From: JADCGM01 sp943370355
Lineage (GTDB): Bacteria > Pseudomonadota > Alphaproteobacteria > Sphingomonadales > Sphingomonadaceae
Length of the DNA stretch: 64,000 nucleotides
Reading direction: 5' to 3'
NCBI GenBank assembly: GCA_943370355.1
Contig: CALRQP020000012.1
Coordinates: 29,123 to 93,122 of the forward strand
Of this stretch, positions 49,126 through 58,192 are shown one piece after another. Position 1 is the stretch's first letter. Each line of letters starts with the position of its first letter. The notes under the pieces were generated by a model. It had not been told where the DNA came from and made no database searches. It saw only the letters and a program-made list of their open reading frames with translations. A program made the position numbers and the translations under genes.

Positions 49126-50778
49126 ATGTCGGCTCGCAACATTCTCTTCATCATGGCTGACCAGCTCCGGGCAGACTACCTGTCGTGCTACGGGCACAAG
49201 AGCCTACATACCCCCAATCTCGACTTGCTTGCCTCCCAAGGCGTCAAGTTCACCCGCGCCTATACCCAATCGACGGTTTGCGGTCCGTCCCGCATGAGCT
49301 TCTACACGGGGCGCTATGTGTCCTCACACGGCGCCACCTGGAACGACACACCGCTGCCGATCGGTGAGATGGGCCTCGGAGACCACCTCGAGCCGCTTGG
49401 GGTTCGCACGCTGCTCGTCGGCAAGACCCATATGCGCCCGGACGCACCCGGCATGGCGCGCCTCGGGATCAGTCGCGACGGCGACATCGGGCGGCGGGTT
49501 ACAGAGTGCGGGTTCGAAGCCTTTCTGCGCGAGGAAGGGATCTATCTCGCTACGGGCGATCAGACCCGGCACTTGGCCGCTCATTACAACCGGTGGCTCG
49601 CAGACCACGGCTACTCGGGCGACAACCCATGGCATAACTGGGTCAACTCAGTAGAAGTCGGCGGCGAGATCATCTCTGGCTGGTATCTCGATGCGTCGGC
49701 CCACCCGGTTCGGGCGGCGGCCGAGCACACCGAGACGCCATATCTGACCCAGCAAGGCCTACGCTGCCTGGACACAATCGGCGACCAGCCTTGGTGCATG
49801 CACCTTTCCTACATCAAGCCGCATTGGCCTTATGTCGCACCGGCCCCCTATCACGGCCTCTATCCGGCTGCCGACATCCAAGCCCCTCAGCGATCTGAAG
49901 CCGAACGTGACGCTTCGGCCCATCCAGTCATGCGCGCATTTCAGGACCTGCGCGTGTCGCGCGCCTTCGCCAGCGATGCGGTCCGCGAGGTAGTTGTCCC
50001 GGCCTATATGGGGCTGATCAAGCAGCTCGACGACGCCGTCGGCGAGATCATCGAGGGTCTCCGAGAGCGCCAGCTGCTCGATCAGACGATGATCGTATTC
50101 ACGTCCGATCACGGCGACTACATGGGTGACCATTGGCTTGGTGAGAAGGACTTCCTCCACGAGCCGTCTGCACGAATACCTCTCATCATCGTTGATCCGA
50201 GCAGAGAGGCAGATGCGACGCGCGGGACTGCGTGCGACGCGCTTGTCGAGGCGATTGATCTCGCCCCGACCTTTGTTGAGTTCTCGGGAGGGGATCCTTG
50301 GCATCCGCGCTTTGATGGCCGCTCGCTCCTGCCTCTCCTTCGCGGCGGCCAGCCGGCAGATTGGCGCCAGGTGTCCTTCTGCGAATATGACTACTCTGTC
50401 CTGAGGGTTCGCCGGACGCTCAACCAGAGCATCGCCCGCGCCAACATCGTTATGGCGGCGAACCAGCGCTTCAAGCTTCTGCACTTCCCGGGCTTCCGCC
50501 CGATGCTCTTCGATTTGCTTGAAGACCCAACCGAGGTGCGAGACCTTGGACAGGACCCAGCTTTCGCGAGCGAGCGGGATCAACTGCGGGACGCGATCCT
50601 TGATTGGTCGCTGCGTCCACGGCGGGTGACCGAGTCCGAGACCCAGATCGATCGTCGAACCGACACCCAGGTGCAGCGCGGCATCTGGCTCGGGTTGCGC
50701 AACGCCGACGACCACGCGGCGGCTCTTGAGGCTGAGCGAAGAGATACGGCCGCCCGCTTCGGGAGCCACGTTGGATGA
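49126..50778 (+). CDS. Sulfatase-family hydrolase, phosphonate monoester hydrolase-like
   Basis: Alkaline-phosphatase superfamily enzyme, 550 aa. The formylglycine motif is Cys52 in VCGPSRMSFYTGRY, and the metal site shows Asp12-Gln13 in IMADQLRADYL (instead of the usual Asp-Asp of arylsulfatases) and Asp328-His329 in FTSDHGDYMG. The Asp-Gln and the GRYVSSHGATWNDTPLP stretch recall the promiscuous rhizobial phosphonate monoester hydrolases that cleave sulfate and phosphate/phosphonate esters. No signal peptide is seen, so the enzyme is cytoplasmic. It overlaps the next gene as ATGA. A sulfate-ester substrate is inferred from the cluster context. Confidence 0.85.
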   Translation: MSARNILFIMADQLRADYLSCYGHKSLHTPNLDLLASQGVKFTRAYTQSTVCGPSRMSFYTGRYVSSHGATWNDTPLPIGEMGLGDHLEPLGVRTLLVGKTHMRPDAPGMARLGISRDGDIGRRVTECGFEAFLREEGIYLATGDQTRHLAAHYNRWLADHGYSGDNPWHNWVNSVEVGGEIISGWYLDASAHPVRAAAEHTETPYLTQQGLRCLDTIGDQPWCMHLSYIKPHWPYVAPAPYHGLYPAADIQAPQRSEAERDASAHPVMRAFQDLRVSRAFASDAVREVVVPAYMGLIKQLDDAVGEIIEGLRERQLLDQTMIVFTSDHGDYMGDHWLGEKDFLHEPSARIPLIIVDPSREADATRGTACDALVEAIDLAPTFVEFSGGDPWHPRFDGRSLLPLLRGGQPADWRQVSFCEYDYSVLRVRRTLNQSIARANIVMAANQRFKLLHFPGFRPMLFDLLEDPTEVRDLGQDPAFASERDQLRDAILDWSLRPRRVTESETQIDRRTDTQVQRGIWLGLRNADDHAAALEAERRDTAARFGSHVG

Positions 50779-52250
50779 CGGCCGAGATTTACAACATCAT
50801 CGGCGGTAAGGCCGTTGCTGGGGCTCGCACCTTCGAGAAGACCAGCCCCGTCAGCGGTCGCGTGGTTGCGCAAGTGCATGAGGCCGATGCGGCGATCATC
50901 GACCAGGCGGTCCTTGCTGCGCGTGAAGCGTTTGACGCGTGGTCACGCCTCACACCCGTCCAGCGCGCAGTTCATCTTGAGCGCATCGCAGACGCCATTG
51001 AGGCTCACGCGGACGAGTTCGCCAGGCTTGAAGCTGAGGACATTGGCCGCCCGATCAGACAGGTGCGCGCCGGTCATGTGGCCCGGACGATCGAGACATT
51101 CAGGCTTTATGCGGAGGAGATCCGCTCAACACCCGAACGCTCGTTCCACGGGCGAGCCCTGTCCCCAAATATTGCGCCCGAGGATGCCCCGCCCGTCCTC
51201 ACCTACACAGTGCGCCAGCCGAAGGGCGTCGTTGCCGTCATTGCGCCTTGGAACGTCCCGCTCCTCTTGCTCGCACTCAACGTGGCGCCCGCGCTTGCTG
51301 CCGGAAACTGTGTCGTTGCAAAGCCTTCGGAAGAGTCGCCATCGTCGGCAGCCTTGCTTGCGCGCATGATGCACGAAGCCGGGCTGCCTCCGGGCGTCTT
51401 CAACGTGGTGCAAGGATTTGGCTCCGGCTCGGCGGGAGAGGCACTCACTCACCACCCGTCCATCTCGGCATTTGGCTTTACAGGCGAAGGCCGGACGGCA
51501 ACGGCCATCATGAAAGCCGCGGCCGAAGGAAACCGCGGCGTTCTGCTTGAGCTCGGTGGCAAGAATCCCGGCATCATCTTCGCCGATGCCGACCTGCCTG
51601 CGGCCATCGCCGGCGCAGCGGCTGCTGCCTTCACGAATACAGGGCAAGTTTGCCTGTCTGTCGAGCGCCTCTACGTCGAGTGCTCGGTGTTTGACCAAGT
51701 AGTTGAAGGCGTCGCGGCGGCGGCAAACAAACTTGTCTTGGGCGCTCCGGACGATCCGAACGCCGCTCTTGGTCCCCTGATCTCGCGGCGACACCGCGAT
51801 CATGTTCTTGCAGCAATCGACCGTGCCAAGGCGGACGGCGCTCAGCTCGTGACCGGTGGCGACGTCCCGACCTTCGGGGATGAACGTGATGGAGGCGCAT
51901 TCATCCGTCCGGCCGTCCTGACCGGCTTGGACCACAGATCTGCTTTCCTTCGCGACGAGGTCTTCGGGCCGGTCCTTCACATCGCGCCGTTCGTTGACGA
52001 GGACGAAGCGATCCGCCTTGCAAACGATACCGAGTTCGGTCTCGCCTCGATGACCTGGACGAAGGATTTGGCGCGCGCCCATCGCTGCGCCGGCGCGATC
52101 CGTGCAGGCCTGAACTGGGTAAACTGCTGGCAAGTCCGCGACCTGCGGACGCCCCTCGAAGGCCACGGCAAATCAGGTCTCGGCGCGCAGGGCGGCCGCG
52201 AAAGTCTCGATTTCTACTCATCAGTCACAACCGTGACGATGGCACTCTAA
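50775..52250 (+). CDS. Aldehyde dehydrogenase (second)
   Basis: A 491-aa member of the same superfamily as the gene at 47664 but distinct in sequence. It has the cofactor segment IAPWNVPLLLLALNVAPALA, FGFTGEGR, Glu259 in LLELGGKNPGI, and Cys293 in NTGQVCLSVERLYV, plus a C-terminal GKSGLGAQGGRESLDFYSS. Some relatives are semialdehyde dehydrogenases in aromatic pathways. Two aldehyde dehydrogenases in one operon indicate two aldehyde steps or two substrates. It is coupled to the sulfatase gene by overlap. Confidence 0.92.
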   Translation: MTAEIYNIIGGKAVAGARTFEKTSPVSGRVVAQVHEADAAIIDQAVLAAREAFDAWSRLTPVQRAVHLERIADAIEAHADEFARLEAEDIGRPIRQVRAGHVARTIETFRLYAEEIRSTPERSFHGRALSPNIAPEDAPPVLTYTVRQPKGVVAVIAPWNVPLLLLALNVAPALAAGNCVVAKPSEESPSSAALLARMMHEAGLPPGVFNVVQGFGSGSAGEALTHHPSISAFGFTGEGRTATAIMKAAAEGNRGVLLELGGKNPGIIFADADLPAAIAGAAAAAFTNTGQVCLSVERLYVECSVFDQVVEGVAAAANKLVLGAPDDPNAALGPLISRRHRDHVLAAIDRAKADGAQLVTGGDVPTFGDERDGGAFIRPAVLTGLDHRSAFLRDEVFGPVLHIAPFVDEDEAIRLANDTEFGLASMTWTKDLARAHRCAGAIRAGLNWVNCWQVRDLRTPLEGHGKSGLGAQGGRESLDFYSSVTTVTMAL

Positions 52251-52265
52251 GGCAAGAGTCTTCCC

Positions 52266-53264
52266 ATGAGCCTAGTCAACGATACCGAGCATCCTGGCAA
52301 AGAGCGTCTCCTCGAGATGTTTGGCCGCATGCTTTTGATCCGCGAAACCGAAGAGAAACTCGGCGCACTCTATCGGAGCGGCGCCTTTCCCGGCAGTGTC
52401 CACCTCTACATTGGTCAGGAAGCAACCGGCGTCGGTGTCTGCGCACATCTGAACGACAGCGACGCGATCACCAGCACACACCGAGGGCACGGCCATTATC
52501 TCGCCAAGGGCGGTGACCCCAAGGCGATGATTGCTGAGATATACGGCTGGGGCGACGGCATCTGCAAAGGCATGGGCGGATCCATGCATGTCGCCGATGT
52601 CTCGAAAGGCATCCTTGGGGCGAACGGCATTGTCGGCGGCGGCATTGGCATTGCTGCAGGTGCAGCTTGGGCCGCACGCCTCGACCGCAAGGGCGCCGTC
52701 GCTGTCTGTTTTATTGGTGATGGAGCCGCCAACCAGGGCACACTGATGGAGGCGCTGAATATCGCCTCACTGTGGACCCTGCCACTCATCATCGTCTGCG
52801 AGAACAATGGTTGGTCCGAGTTCTCGTCAACGGCTTCGGTGACAGCTGGAGAGATTTCCAACCGCGCTCGCGCCTTTGATATCCCAACCGATGTTGTCGA
52901 CGGCAACGACGTTGTCGCCGTCTGGCGCGCAGCAGGAGCCGCCGTCGCCCGCGCCCGCGCGGGTCTCGGCCCAAGCTTCATTGAGACCAAAACTTACCGC
53001 CTCCGGGGGCACACGGAGGCGGAGGTGAACTTCCTGAGCGAGACATACCGGACTGAAGATGAGGTCGAGGCGTGGCGCTCGCGCGATCCGCTCGCGCGAG
53101 CTGAAGAGCTTTTGGTCGAGGCGGGCTGCGACACGAGCGAGCTGTCATCCGTCCGTGAACGCATTGTTGCAGCCGTCGAGGCCGCTGCGAGTGCGGCTGA
53201 AACCGGGCCCGAGCCACGTGTGGAGCATGTGTTCGAGCACATGTTCGCCAACCAGAATCCCTGA
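52266..53264 (+). CDS. 2-oxoacid dehydrogenase E1 alpha subunit (AcoA/PdhA-like)
   Basis: A 332-aa thiamine diphosphate-dependent E1 alpha. Seen: EKLGALYRSGAFPGSVHLYI near the N-terminus, HRGHGHYLAKGGDP, and the ThDP motif VCFIGDGAANQGTLMEALN with CENNGWSEFS, all as in acetoin and pyruvate dehydrogenase alpha subunits. It forms a tetramer with the beta subunit encoded 12 bp downstream and would decarboxylate a 2-oxo acid or cleave an acyloin such as acetoin. No E2 acyltransferase core or E3 follows in the operon. Confidence 0.9.
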   Translation: MSLVNDTEHPGKERLLEMFGRMLLIRETEEKLGALYRSGAFPGSVHLYIGQEATGVGVCAHLNDSDAITSTHRGHGHYLAKGGDPKAMIAEIYGWGDGICKGMGGSMHVADVSKGILGANGIVGGGIGIAAGAAWAARLDRKGAVAVCFIGDGAANQGTLMEALNIASLWTLPLIIVCENNGWSEFSSTASVTAGEISNRARAFDIPTDVVDGNDVVAVWRAAGAAVARARAGLGPSFIETKTYRLRGHTEAEVNFLSETYRTEDEVEAWRSRDPLARAEELLVEAGCDTSELSSVRERIVAAVEAAASAAETGPEPRVEHVFEHMFANQNP

Positions 53265-53276
53265 GGAACAAGCGAC

Positions 53277-54272
53277 ATGGCACGCCGCCGCCTGATCCCT
53301 GCGATCAACGAAGCGCTCTTCGAAGAGATGGAGCGCGACGAAAAGGTCATCCTCTTTGGAGAGGATGTCGAAATATCGATGTTCGGTGACACAAAGGGGC
53401 TTCGTGCCCGCTTTGGACCGGAGCGGGTTCGGAACACGCCGATTTCGGAGGCTCTCCTCACCGGAATGGCCGTTGGCGCCGCCTCCCGCGGATATCGGGT
53501 CATCCTCCACATGATGTTCGCCAACTTTATGTATACAGGCTTCGACGCCATCGCGAACCAGCTGGCCAAGCTTCGCTTCATGACAGCGGGGCAGATGACA
53601 TTGCCGGTGACGCTGATTGCTGGATATGGCGGCGGTCGGTCGATCGCAGCCCAACACTCTGACACCCCGTACCCACTGTTCATGAACCTTGGCGGCCTCA
53701 ACGTTGCCGTGCCGTCGACCCCTGCTGATGCGAAGGGTCTGATTAAGACGGCAATCCGGGGCGATAATCCCACGGTCTTTCTCGAGGCCGGTGGACGCGG
53801 CGGGGAGATGGGCGAGGTTCCCGACGGCGACCACCTCGTGCCGTTCGGGAAAGCCGCAGTCTACCGGGAAGGGGCCGATGTGACGATCGTCGCAATCGGC
53901 GCGATGGTGAAGGTCGCACTGACGGCTGCAAAGCGGCTGGCCGAGGAAGGGATAGACGCCGAGGTCATTGACCCCCGCACGCTCGTCCCATTGGACGAGG
54001 CGAGCATCCTGGCGTCTGTGGCAAAGACAGGCCGGCTCGTCGTCGTTGACGAGGCCCGAGACCGCTGCTCGGCAGCGAGCCACATCAGCGCAGTCGTAGC
54101 AGACGCCGGCTTCGCCAGCCTCAAGGCTGCGGTCAAGCGCGTCACCGTGCCGAACGTCGCTCTTCCCTATGCGCCTCTGCTCGAACGCTCAGTCTTTCCC
54201 AATCCCGACAAAGTGGCCGCCGCAGTCCGCGAGGTTCTCGGACGCCCCGCGCCCGCCACGGTTGATGCCTGA
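53277..54272 (+). CDS. 2-oxoacid dehydrogenase E1 beta subunit (AcoB/PdhB-like)
   Basis: A 331-aa transketolase-like E1 beta with typical sequence: ALFEEMERDEKVILFGEDVE near 14-33, GFDAIANQLAKLRFMTAGQM, the PSTPADAKGLIKTAIRGDNP segment and the C-terminal DAEVIDPRTLVPLDEASILA. Together with the preceding alpha subunit it makes the catalytic E1. The spacing (12 bp to E1 alpha, 14 bp to the lipoyl gene) shows one transcriptional unit. The beta subunit lacks a fused lipoyl domain; the lipoyl carrier is a separate small protein downstream. Confidence 0.9.
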   Translation: MARRRLIPAINEALFEEMERDEKVILFGEDVEISMFGDTKGLRARFGPERVRNTPISEALLTGMAVGAASRGYRVILHMMFANFMYTGFDAIANQLAKLRFMTAGQMTLPVTLIAGYGGGRSIAAQHSDTPYPLFMNLGGLNVAVPSTPADAKGLIKTAIRGDNPTVFLEAGGRGGEMGEVPDGDHLVPFGKAAVYREGADVTIVAIGAMVKVALTAAKRLAEEGIDAEVIDPRTLVPLDEASILASVAKTGRLVVVDEARDRCSAASHISAVVADAGFASLKAAVKRVTVPNVALPYAPLLERSVFPNPDKVAAAVREVLGRPAPATVDA

Positions 54273-54286
54273 AAAGGAGCACGTCG

Positions 54287-54523
54287 ATGAAGGTTCAGCT
54301 GAAGCTCGCCCGTACCGGTATGAACATGGAAGAGGCGACGGTCGTAAAGTGGCACCTGGCCGCCGGCGAAAGCTTCAAGGCGGGCGACCAGCTATATGAC
54401 TTCGAGACTGAGAAGGTCACGCAAACGGTCGAAGCGCCGGGTGACGGGACGCTGGTCGAAATCAGGGTTCAAGAGGGAGAGGACGCGCAGGTCGGTGACG
54501 TGATCTGCGTCGTCGAAGGCTGA
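54287..54523 (+). CDS. Free-standing lipoyl-carrier domain (78 aa)
   Basis: A single biotinyl/lipoyl domain with nothing else. The lysine at 43 in YDFETEKVTQTVEAP sits in the exposed hairpin where E2 proteins carry lipoate, and the fold runs through GDGTLVEIRVQEGEDAQVGD. Normally this domain is fused to a peripheral-subunit binding region and an acyltransferase core; all of these are missing here and not found elsewhere in the operon. It probably receives the acyl or hydroxyethyl group from the E1 pair just upstream, and passes it to a partner outside the cluster. It ends in TGATG shared with the next gene. Confidence 0.85.
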   Translation: MKVQLKLARTGMNMEEATVVKWHLAAGESFKAGDQLYDFETEKVTQTVEAPGDGTLVEIRVQEGEDAQVGDVICVVEG

Positions 54524-54993
54524 TGGCCACCTCTCCCCCCCAGTACGGAGTCTTTGGTCATGTTGGCCTGACGGTCAGCAACCTCGACCAGATGATCGGA
54601 TTCTTCACCCAGATCCTGGGCTTCGACGTAAATGCTCGACTGAAGCCGATCGACCCTGACGCCGTCGCAGGCATCACGGGGGTTGATGGGGCCGTAGCCC
54701 GCGAGATCGCTTACTTGTCCCGCGGTGACCTGACCTTCGAGCTCCTGCAATATGAAGCACCGGAGCCAGCGCGATCCACCCTGCGGCCTTGCGATCCCGG
54801 CTACATGCACTGGCTCGTGGATGTTGACGATCTGCCGAGCGCTGCCCAGGCCGCGGCAGGGTTCGGCTTCAACATTAGCCAAACGCCTCACCGGATTAGG
54901 CTAGGGCCCAACGCTGGCAAGATTGGTACCTATCTCCGTCATCCGGACGGGTTCGCGATCGAGCTGATTGGGCGGGACGGGCCCCGGCCATGA
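54523..54993 (+). CDS. VOC (glyoxalase/epimerase-like) family protein
   Basis: A 156-aa vicinal-oxygen-chelate protein made of two beta-alpha-beta repeats: YGVFGHVGLTVSNLDQMIGF (8-27, His13 as metal ligand), a second half with CDPGYMHWLVDVDDLPSAAQ and a terminal FAIELIGRDG with a likely metal Glu. Members isomerise, cleave or dioxygenate small acids; methylmalonyl-CoA epimerase is a close-looking relative. In the cluster it may act on an oxo-acid intermediate or the lower pathway. Overlaps the lipoyl gene by one base and the transporter by 4. Confidence 0.78.
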   Translation: MATSPPQYGVFGHVGLTVSNLDQMIGFFTQILGFDVNARLKPIDPDAVAGITGVDGAVAREIAYLSRGDLTFELLQYEAPEPARSTLRPCDPGYMHWLVDVDDLPSAAQAAAGFGFNISQTPHRIRLGPNAGKIGTYLRHPDGFAIELIGRDGPRP

Positions 54994-56369
54994 CGGCTGC
55001 GCCGGCAACTGCCACCATCTCGGACATCATCGATGACGGGCCGGTTGGTCGTCTCCAAATCCGTGTCCTCGCGCTTACGATGCTAATAGCCGTCATCGAC
55101 GGATTCGACGTCAACGTGATGGGCGTCGTAGCGCCTCATGTGGCGAATTACATGGGTGTCGCCGCGGGGGACTTGGGCCTCCCGCTCGCTGCCTCCCTGT
55201 TTGGACTGATGATTGGTGGTGCAGTTGGGGGCGCGCTCGGGGATCGATTCGGACGTCGTCCCGCGCTGATAGGAATGTTCCTGCTTGGGCTAGTTGCAAC
55301 CGCTGCTACTGCGCTTGCCGCGTCGATTGAATCGCTCGCGTTTTGGCGGGTGATGACTGGGCTGGGTCTGGGCGGCACGATCCCGCTCGGCGCAGCGCTT
55401 ACGGCTGAGTTCATGCCCCGCCGGCACAGGACCTTCTTAGTCGTGCTCATGTTCACTGGGCATCCGATCGGCGGAGCGCTCGCTGCCTTTATCGGACCCA
55501 CGATCATCGAAGTCGCTGGCTGGCATGCGATGTTCCTCGTTGGCGGGTTGCTGCCATTAGCCGCCGCCGTCGTCCTGTGGATTGCCCTTCCTGAATCACC
55601 GCGCTTCATCTTTTTGGCCGGTCGGACGGACGCCCTGAAACAACTCCTGAGCACATTGCGCCCAGACGTTGACCTCTCGAACACTGTTATTGGGCTCGCA
55701 CCGACGGAAACCCGCACCTTCCGTTTGACAGATATCGTCCGTGAGGGGAGGGGACCGCTGACTGCACTCCTATGGGCGGTGTTCTTCGCGACCCAGTTCA
55801 GCACCTTTCTGCTGGCGAGCTGGCTCCCAACGCTTTTGGCCGAAGCGGGACTTGCCAAGGCGACCGCGACCTACGCCGTCATGATGTTCCAAATCGGCGG
55901 CATCGTCGGGAGCGTCGCCTTTGGTGCGCTGAGCGACCGGGCGCCACCGGCGCTCGTGCTGAGCGCGATGTACGGCATCGCAGTCGGTTCAATCTTTGGA
56001 CTTGCGAACAATCTCTCTCTCGGCGGCTTGCTTTTCGCGCTTGCCTTTGCAGCCGGCACTGGCGCGATCGGCGCACAGCTGTGCCTCAACGCCTTTGCGA
56101 CGTCGGTCTATCCCGCTCACATCCGGGCAACAGGTCTGGGCTGGGCGCTCAGCGTTGGCCGGATTGGTGCCATCTGCGGGCCACTTATCACAGGGCAGCT
56201 GCTCCTCATCGGGTGGCAGCCGACCGAGATATTTCAAGCACTGGCGTTCGTGCCGGCCTTCTGTGCGGCCAGCGTGTTCTTTCTACGGGCGCGCACGGCT
56301 GATAGCGCCGCCGCCGGTGGGTCCTTTTCAACCCCAGCAATAGGGCAAAGCAATGATCCTCATACATAG
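54990..56369 (+). CDS. Aromatic acid:H+ symporter-type MFS transporter
   Basis: A 459-aa member of the AAHS branch of the major facilitator superfamily, twelve membrane segments. Signatures: TM1 AVIDGFDVNVMGVVAPHVAN with the Asp-Gly-x-Asp of aromatic acid importers, motif A GDRFGRRPALIG (about 86-97), LGLGGTIPLGAALTAEFMPR and VVLMFTGHPIGGALAAFIGP. Such proteins import benzoate, 4-hydroxybenzoate or gentisate. It is similar to the transporter encoded at 61399. Its end overlaps the sulfotransferase gene by 17 bp. Confidence 0.9.
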   Translation: MTAAPATATISDIIDDGPVGRLQIRVLALTMLIAVIDGFDVNVMGVVAPHVANYMGVAAGDLGLPLAASLFGLMIGGAVGGALGDRFGRRPALIGMFLLGLVATAATALAASIESLAFWRVMTGLGLGGTIPLGAALTAEFMPRRHRTFLVVLMFTGHPIGGALAAFIGPTIIEVAGWHAMFLVGGLLPLAAAVVLWIALPESPRFIFLAGRTDALKQLLSTLRPDVDLSNTVIGLAPTETRTFRLTDIVREGRGPLTALLWAVFFATQFSTFLLASWLPTLLAEAGLAKATATYAVMMFQIGGIVGSVAFGALSDRAPPALVLSAMYGIAVGSIFGLANNLSLGGLLFALAFAAGTGAIGAQLCLNAFATSVYPAHIRATGLGWALSVGRIGAICGPLITGQLLLIGWQPTEIFQALAFVPAFCAASVFFLRARTADSAAAGGSFSTPAIGQSNDPHT

Positions 56370-58113
56370 CTTCCGGCGGACGGCTGCAATTGCATTGATT
56401 CTTGGGGCACAAGGGGCCTTGGCGGCACCAAGCTTCACCGCACTGCCGACGATCGTCCAAAACCCCAACGCGGCAGTCCCGTTAGCCGCGGTGCTCACAG
56501 TGGCGCCCGATCAAGCCGTAAGCGCGAGTGTCGACGTCGAAGAGACGCTCGCCGGGAAGCCGGCTAAGAACTGGAGGGTTGTGTTCGCCGACGTCAAAGC
56601 CGGCGAGGCCAGATTGCCCATGCTCGGATTTCGTCCGGGAGGCACTTCACGGATATCGGTCACTCTTCGCGCCAAGGATGGCAGCGAAGCAAAATCGCAG
56701 CCTCTGACGTACGCAGCACCTCCGGCTTCAGTGGTTGGCCTAGGTTGGCCGGGTATAGCTGTCGACATTCGGGACGCCGCAAAGATGGACCCGGGCGTCA
56801 CCTTCATGAGCTTGCGGCGCCGGGCGCCGGGGCGCCAGGCTTGGCAGTCGACGGCACAACAGCGCTTTGCTCGCCGCTGGGGTATGATCCTTGCCCTCGA
56901 CAAGGCCGGAGACCCGATCTGGTTCTATCGTTCTGATCAGCGCGTAGCCGGTGTTCAAGCGATGGCCGATGGCAATTTGCTGATGACGCTTCAGGACCAG
57001 CGAACCCGGATCATCGACATGCTCGGCAATACCCTCACCGAATATGTAGCCGAACTCCGCCCTGACCGAGACCCGATTGCGGGCGCGGTGACGATCAAGG
57101 GCGTCCAGACAGTTCACCATGAGCCGTACATGACCAGCAAGGGAACGCTGATCTCGATGTCGGCAAACGCACGCAAGATCGACGATTACTACACCAGCGT
57201 GACCGACCCCGCTGCGCCAAGAAAGGCGCAAATGGTGATGGGCGACTCACTCATTGAGTATGACCGCACCGGCAAGATCCTTTGGCGGTGGGACAGTTTC
57301 GATCATCTGGATCACAAGCGGGTCCATTATCACCTGCTCCAGCCGTATTGGGCCGTGCGGGGCTTTCCTGATCACCTCGATTGGACGCACGGGAACGGTC
57401 TCACGGTCGACGAGAAGCGCGACACGGTCATCATGTCACTCAAGCACATGGACGCCTTGGTTGGTATCAGCCGCAAAACCGGCAAGGTTAAGTGGATCTA
57501 TGGCGATCCCGAAGGATGGACGGGCGAACTTGCAAGCAAGGTGCTGAAGCCTAAGGGCTCGTTCGTACGCTACCCGTTCAGCCCGCATCACCCGCACGTC
57601 AATCCTGACGGCACGATCGTCTACTATGACAACGGCATGTTCCAGACGCGTCCCTTCGATGGGCGCAAACCCGTCCCGCAGCACCTGAATTTTAGCCGCG
57701 GCGTAGAAATCAGGGTCGATGAGAAGGCGATGACCTTTGAGGAGCTTTGGACCTCGGAGACCACGAGGACTGTGGACTCCTGCTATCATTGGGCGATGGG
57801 TGAAGCAGAACGTCTGCCTGACACTGGAAACTACATGCTGGCCAGGGCCTTCTGTCCGCCGGCCGATCCGAGCCTCGATGAGTTCGACGAGTATGATCTG
57901 TCCAAGCGTTTCGTCGATGACGTGCCTTACTCAGGTTGGATCGATCAATATTCCGGGACGTCTCCGGCAAAACTCGTCGCTCGGTTCAAGATCACCGATC
58001 CGAACGATGTCATACAGTGGCAAATCTACGGCGGCTTCCACACGCCGGCCCTCTATTGGGGGACGCCGAAAGTCAGCTTCCAACCGATCATCAATGCCGA
58101 GATTGCGCGTTGA
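56353..58113 (+). CDS. Periplasmic arylsulfate sulfotransferase (ASST family)
   Basis: A 586-aa protein with a signal peptide ending GALA before APS. The six-bladed propeller and its signature sequences are seen as GVQAMADGNLLMTLQDQ, the LDWTHGNGLTVDEKRDTVIM block near 339-358, and HHPHVNPDGTIVYYDNG near 413-429, where the active His is expected (His436 in the E. coli enzyme). ASST transfers sulfate from one phenol sulfate ester to another phenol without free sulfate. In the cluster it may move sulfate off, or onto, an aromatic substrate in the periplasm. It overlaps the transporter gene. Confidence 0.85.
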   Translation: MILIHSFRRTAAIALILGAQGALAAPSFTALPTIVQNPNAAVPLAAVLTVAPDQAVSASVDVEETLAGKPAKNWRVVFADVKAGEARLPMLGFRPGGTSRISVTLRAKDGSEAKSQPLTYAAPPASVVGLGWPGIAVDIRDAAKMDPGVTFMSLRRRAPGRQAWQSTAQQRFARRWGMILALDKAGDPIWFYRSDQRVAGVQAMADGNLLMTLQDQRTRIIDMLGNTLTEYVAELRPDRDPIAGAVTIKGVQTVHHEPYMTSKGTLISMSANARKIDDYYTSVTDPAAPRKAQMVMGDSLIEYDRTGKILWRWDSFDHLDHKRVHYHLLQPYWAVRGFPDHLDWTHGNGLTVDEKRDTVIMSLKHMDALVGISRKTGKVKWIYGDPEGWTGELASKVLKPKGSFVRYPFSPHHPHVNPDGTIVYYDNGMFQTRPFDGRKPVPQHLNFSRGVEIRVDEKAMTFEELWTSETTRTVDSCYHWAMGEAERLPDTGNYMLARAFCPPADPSLDEFDEYDLSKRFVDDVPYSGWIDQYSGTSPAKLVARFKITDPNDVIQWQIYGGFHTPALYWGTPKVSFQPIINAEIAR

Positions 58114-58192
58114 TCGGCAATTGGTATCGAACCCAGAGGCGCCAGACGCAGATCGGATGACCGATGACGCGATCGTCGGCTGCGTCGCGCGT

